Below are positions 62,295-64,000 of a DNA stretch of 64,000 nucleotides, piece after piece (position 1 is the stretch's first letter; each line of letters starts with the position of its first letter). Source of the stretch: Chloroflexota bacterium (GTDB lineage: Bacteria; Chloroflexota; Dehalococcoidia; DSTF01; JACRBR01). The stretch lies in assembly GCA_028872875.1 (NCBI GenBank), contig JAGWOC010000008.1, positions 1 to 64,000 of the forward strand, given 5' to 3'. The position numbers were made by a program, and so were the translations under genes. A model generated the notes under the pieces. The model did not search any database. It was not told where the DNA came from and saw only the letters and a program-made list of their open reading frames with translations.

Positions 62295-63380
62295 ATGTCC
62301 ACCCTTTACGACCTGTCGCTGACCGAGCTCGAGGAGCGCGTGGAGGCGCTCGGCGCACCGCGCTATCGCGCGCGGCAGGTGCGCGCGTGGGCGTTCCGGC
62401 GCTTCGCGCGCTCGTACGAGGAGATGTCGAACGTGCCCGCGCCGCTGCGGCGCCGGCTCGCGGAGGAGCTGCCCTTCCCGGAGACGCGCGTAGACGCCGA
62501 GACCCGGTCGGAAGACGGCCTCACGTGCAAGCGGCTGATCCGGCTGGCCGACGGCAAGCTGATCGAGGCGGTGCTGATGCTGTACGACCCGCGCTCGGAC
62601 AGCCGGGGGCGGGCGACGGTGTGCGTGTCGAGCCAGGCGGGCTGCGCGATGGGGTGCGTGTTCTGCGCGACGGGGCAGGGCGGCTTCGAGCGCAACCTGA
62701 CCGCGGGCGAGATCCTGGCGCAGGTGACGGGCTTCGCACGGGAGCAGGCCGACGCGGGCAAGCAACCGCTCACGAACGTCGTGTTCATGGGGATGGGCGA
62801 GCCGATGGCGAACTGGCCGGCGGTCTGGCGCGCGGTCGAGACGCTGAACGCGCCCGACGGCGCCGGCATGGCGGCGCGGCACATCACCATCTCGACCGTG
62901 GGGCTGATCCCGGGCATCCGCAGGCTCGCGGAGGAGCCGCTGCAGGTGGGGCTCGCGGTGTCGCTGCACGCGCCGGACGAGGGGCTGCGCGAGCGCCTGA
63001 TCCCGACCGCGCACCGCTATCCACTGCCGGCGATCATCGCGGCGTGCCGCGAGTACGTCGCGGCGACGGGCCGCCGGGTGACGTTCGAGTACTGCCTGAT
63101 GGCCGGTGTGAACGATGCGCCGGAGCAGGCGCGGGCGCTCGCGGCCCTGCTCGATGGCGTGCTGTGCCACGTCAACATCATCCCGGTGAACCCGACGCCG
63201 GACGCCCACATCCGGCGCCCGTCACGCGCGCGCACGCTGGCGTTTCAGCGCGAGCTGACGGCGCGCGGCGTGGCGTGCACGGTGCGCGTCGAAAAGGGCG
63301 CCGAGATCAGCGCGGCGTGCGGGCAGCTCCGCGGCGGAACGGCGCCGCTGCCGGTCGTGCAGGCATCGCCGTCCCGGTGA
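62295..63380 (+). CDS. rlmN: 23S rRNA/tRNA adenine C2-methyltransferase RlmN
   Basis: 361 residues. Radical SAM motif CAMGCVFCATG (CxxxCxxC) near residue 119, FMGMGEPMANW, and the C-terminal methyl-carrier cysteine in ISAACGQLR near 341. RlmN methylates A2503 of 23S rRNA and A37 of some tRNAs. Length is normal. ATG 62295 is 7 bases after TAGACT (62282-62287), so probably leaderless. A weak hairpin (CGCCCGG/CCGGGCG, 63427-63454) lies downstream; the rest of 63381-63637 shows no gene. Confidence 0.95.
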   Translation: MSTLYDLSLTELEERVEALGAPRYRARQVRAWAFRRFARSYEEMSNVPAPLRRRLAEELPFPETRVDAETRSEDGLTCKRLIRLADGKLIEAVLMLYDPRSDSRGRATVCVSSQAGCAMGCVFCATGQGGFERNLTAGEILAQVTGFAREQADAGKQPLTNVVFMGMGEPMANWPAVWRAVETLNAPDGAGMAARHITISTVGLIPGIRRLAEEPLQVGLAVSLHAPDEGLRERLIPTAHRYPLPAIIAACREYVAATGRRVTFEYCLMAGVNDAPEQARALAALLDGVLCHVNIIPVNPTPDAHIRRPSRARTLAFQRELTARGVACTVRVEKGAEISAACGQLRGGTAPLPVVQASPSR

Positions 63381-63637
63381 ACGAGGCTCGTCGGCGGGTG
63401 ACGCCGCTTCGCGCGCGCAGCAGAAACGCCCGGCCGAGGCAGTCAGTCCGGGCGCGTCTGCCGCATTTCCCCCGTTGGAAAGAGGGCATCACCAGTCTGC
63501 CGAGCGCCGATGAACGGACGATGAACGGGTGGTTAAGGGACGGATCATCGCGGGCCGGCGCAGCCGGCACCTGCGGCGCGTGCGCGGGGCGGTCAGCACA
63601 GTAACGCAGCCTGCGCGCTCGCGCGGTGCCCGGGACG

Positions 63638-64000
63638 CTACGTCGTGAGCACGCGTCCGCTCGCCGCCGGTTCCGGCGCGGCGATCCGCGCGCGGTACCA
63701 GGCGATCGTATGCTCGAGGCCGTACTCGAGGCTGCGGTGCGCTTTCCAGCCAAGCTCGGCCTCGGCGCGGCGGACGTCGGGCTTGCGGCGCTCGATATCG
63801 CCCGGGCGCGGCGCCACGTGGACGATCGGCGAGCGGGAGCCGGCGAGGCGGACGATCATCCGCGCGAACTCGAGCACCGAGTGCTCGCGCGGCTGCCCGA
63901 GGTTGTAGACGCGCCCCGCGGTGCCAGGCGTGAGCATCGCAGCGAGGAGCCCGTCGACGAGGTCGTCGACGTAGCAGAGGCTGCGCGTCTGCGCGCCGTC
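63638..64000 (-). CDS. C-terminal part of a nucleotide-sugar epimerase/decarboxylase (5' truncated)
   Basis: 121 codons in the window; the frame is open to the right edge. It reads DGAQTRSLCYVDDLVDGLL, then GRVYNLGQPREHSVLEFARMI, HVAPRPGDIERRKPDVRRAEAELGW and ends with a helix (LEYGLEHTIAWYR). The QTRSxCYVDDLVDG and PGDxxRRxPD segments are typical of UDP-glucuronate decarboxylase or dTDP-glucose dehydratase members of the extended SDR family. The catalytic YxxxK and NAD motif lie outside the window. Confidence 0.9.
   Translation of the reverse strand, partial: DGAQTRSLCYVDDLVDGLLAAMLTPGTAGRVYNLGQPREHSVLEFARMIVRLAGSRSPIVHVAPRPGDIERRKPDVRRAEAELGWKAHRSLEYGLEHTIAWYRARIAAPEPAASGRVLTT

Overview
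The window is high-GC, gene-dense bacterial DNA. Its gene content suggests Chloroflexota, perhaps Dehalococcoidia-like, though this is inference and there is no rRNA gene to confirm it. The pointers are an archaellin-type class III signal-peptide protein in a bacterial genome, two F420/LLM-type oxidoreductases, a UbiA-type decaprenyl-phosphate phosphoribosyltransferase homologue, a short IF-2, a DUF5679 zinc ribbon, an HdrB-like SdhE partner of succinate dehydrogenase, and a T-box ahead of ileS. No rRNA, tRNA, CRISPR array, insertion sequence with transposase, or prophage was seen. Both ends cut genes: a membrane glycosyltransferase-like gene on the left and a nucleotide-sugar epimerase on the right.

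Layout. 0-6.1 kb: end of a membrane protein with a decayed duplicate of its tail, an orphan helical protein, then ileS. A T-box leader (Ile specifier AUC) drives ileS, but a 560-bp unit made of a DUF559 nuclease gene between inverted copies of a 44-bp repeat sits exactly between the T-box terminator and the ileS start codon. 6.1-13.7 kb: small-molecule enzymes, a LOG-family protein, an archaellin-like pilin, and galK-galT. 13.7-14.8 kb: a promoter-driven structured RNA of unknown class next to a second orphan helical protein. 14.9-18.3 kb: ureohydrolase, aldehyde dehydrogenase, TlyA. 18.4-23.4 kb: secreted protein, orphan HicB-like protein, then sdhA-sdhB-sdhE without a cytochrome b anchor. 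23.7-26.9 kb: LLM oxidoreductase, degenerate GGDEF protein, ruvA.

27-33.8 kb is the transcription/translation operon nusA-ylxR-infB-rbfA-(GNAT)-(THUMP methyltransferase)-truB behind a promoter and a leader terminator. 33.8-39.2 kb holds a zinc ribbon gene, an L,D-transpeptidase, a MidA-like methyltransferase, an ApbE/ferric-reductase-like cluster and a GNAT. 39.2-44.7 kb: PhzF-like isomerase, hemW, a UbiA-type prenyltransferase, a phosphoribosyltransferase (pyrE-like) behind a long structured leader with a 14-codon leader peptide, a small HTH gene, and a 32-residue bS22/COX24-like gene. 45-52.3 kb: rpsA, clpC, polA. 52.3-63.4 kb: PH-domain membrane protein, ilvE, hydrolases, slipin, a second LLM oxidoreductase, the DPPR-synthase-like enzyme, a MaoC-type protein and rlmN.

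The most interesting signals are the DUF559/inverted-repeat unit inserted in the ileS T-box transcript, the two uncharacterised structured RNAs (13.8 kb and 42.7 kb), and a repeated promoter design in which a TANNNT -10 box lies only 5-8 bases before the start codon of at least eight genes, implying leaderless mRNAs.
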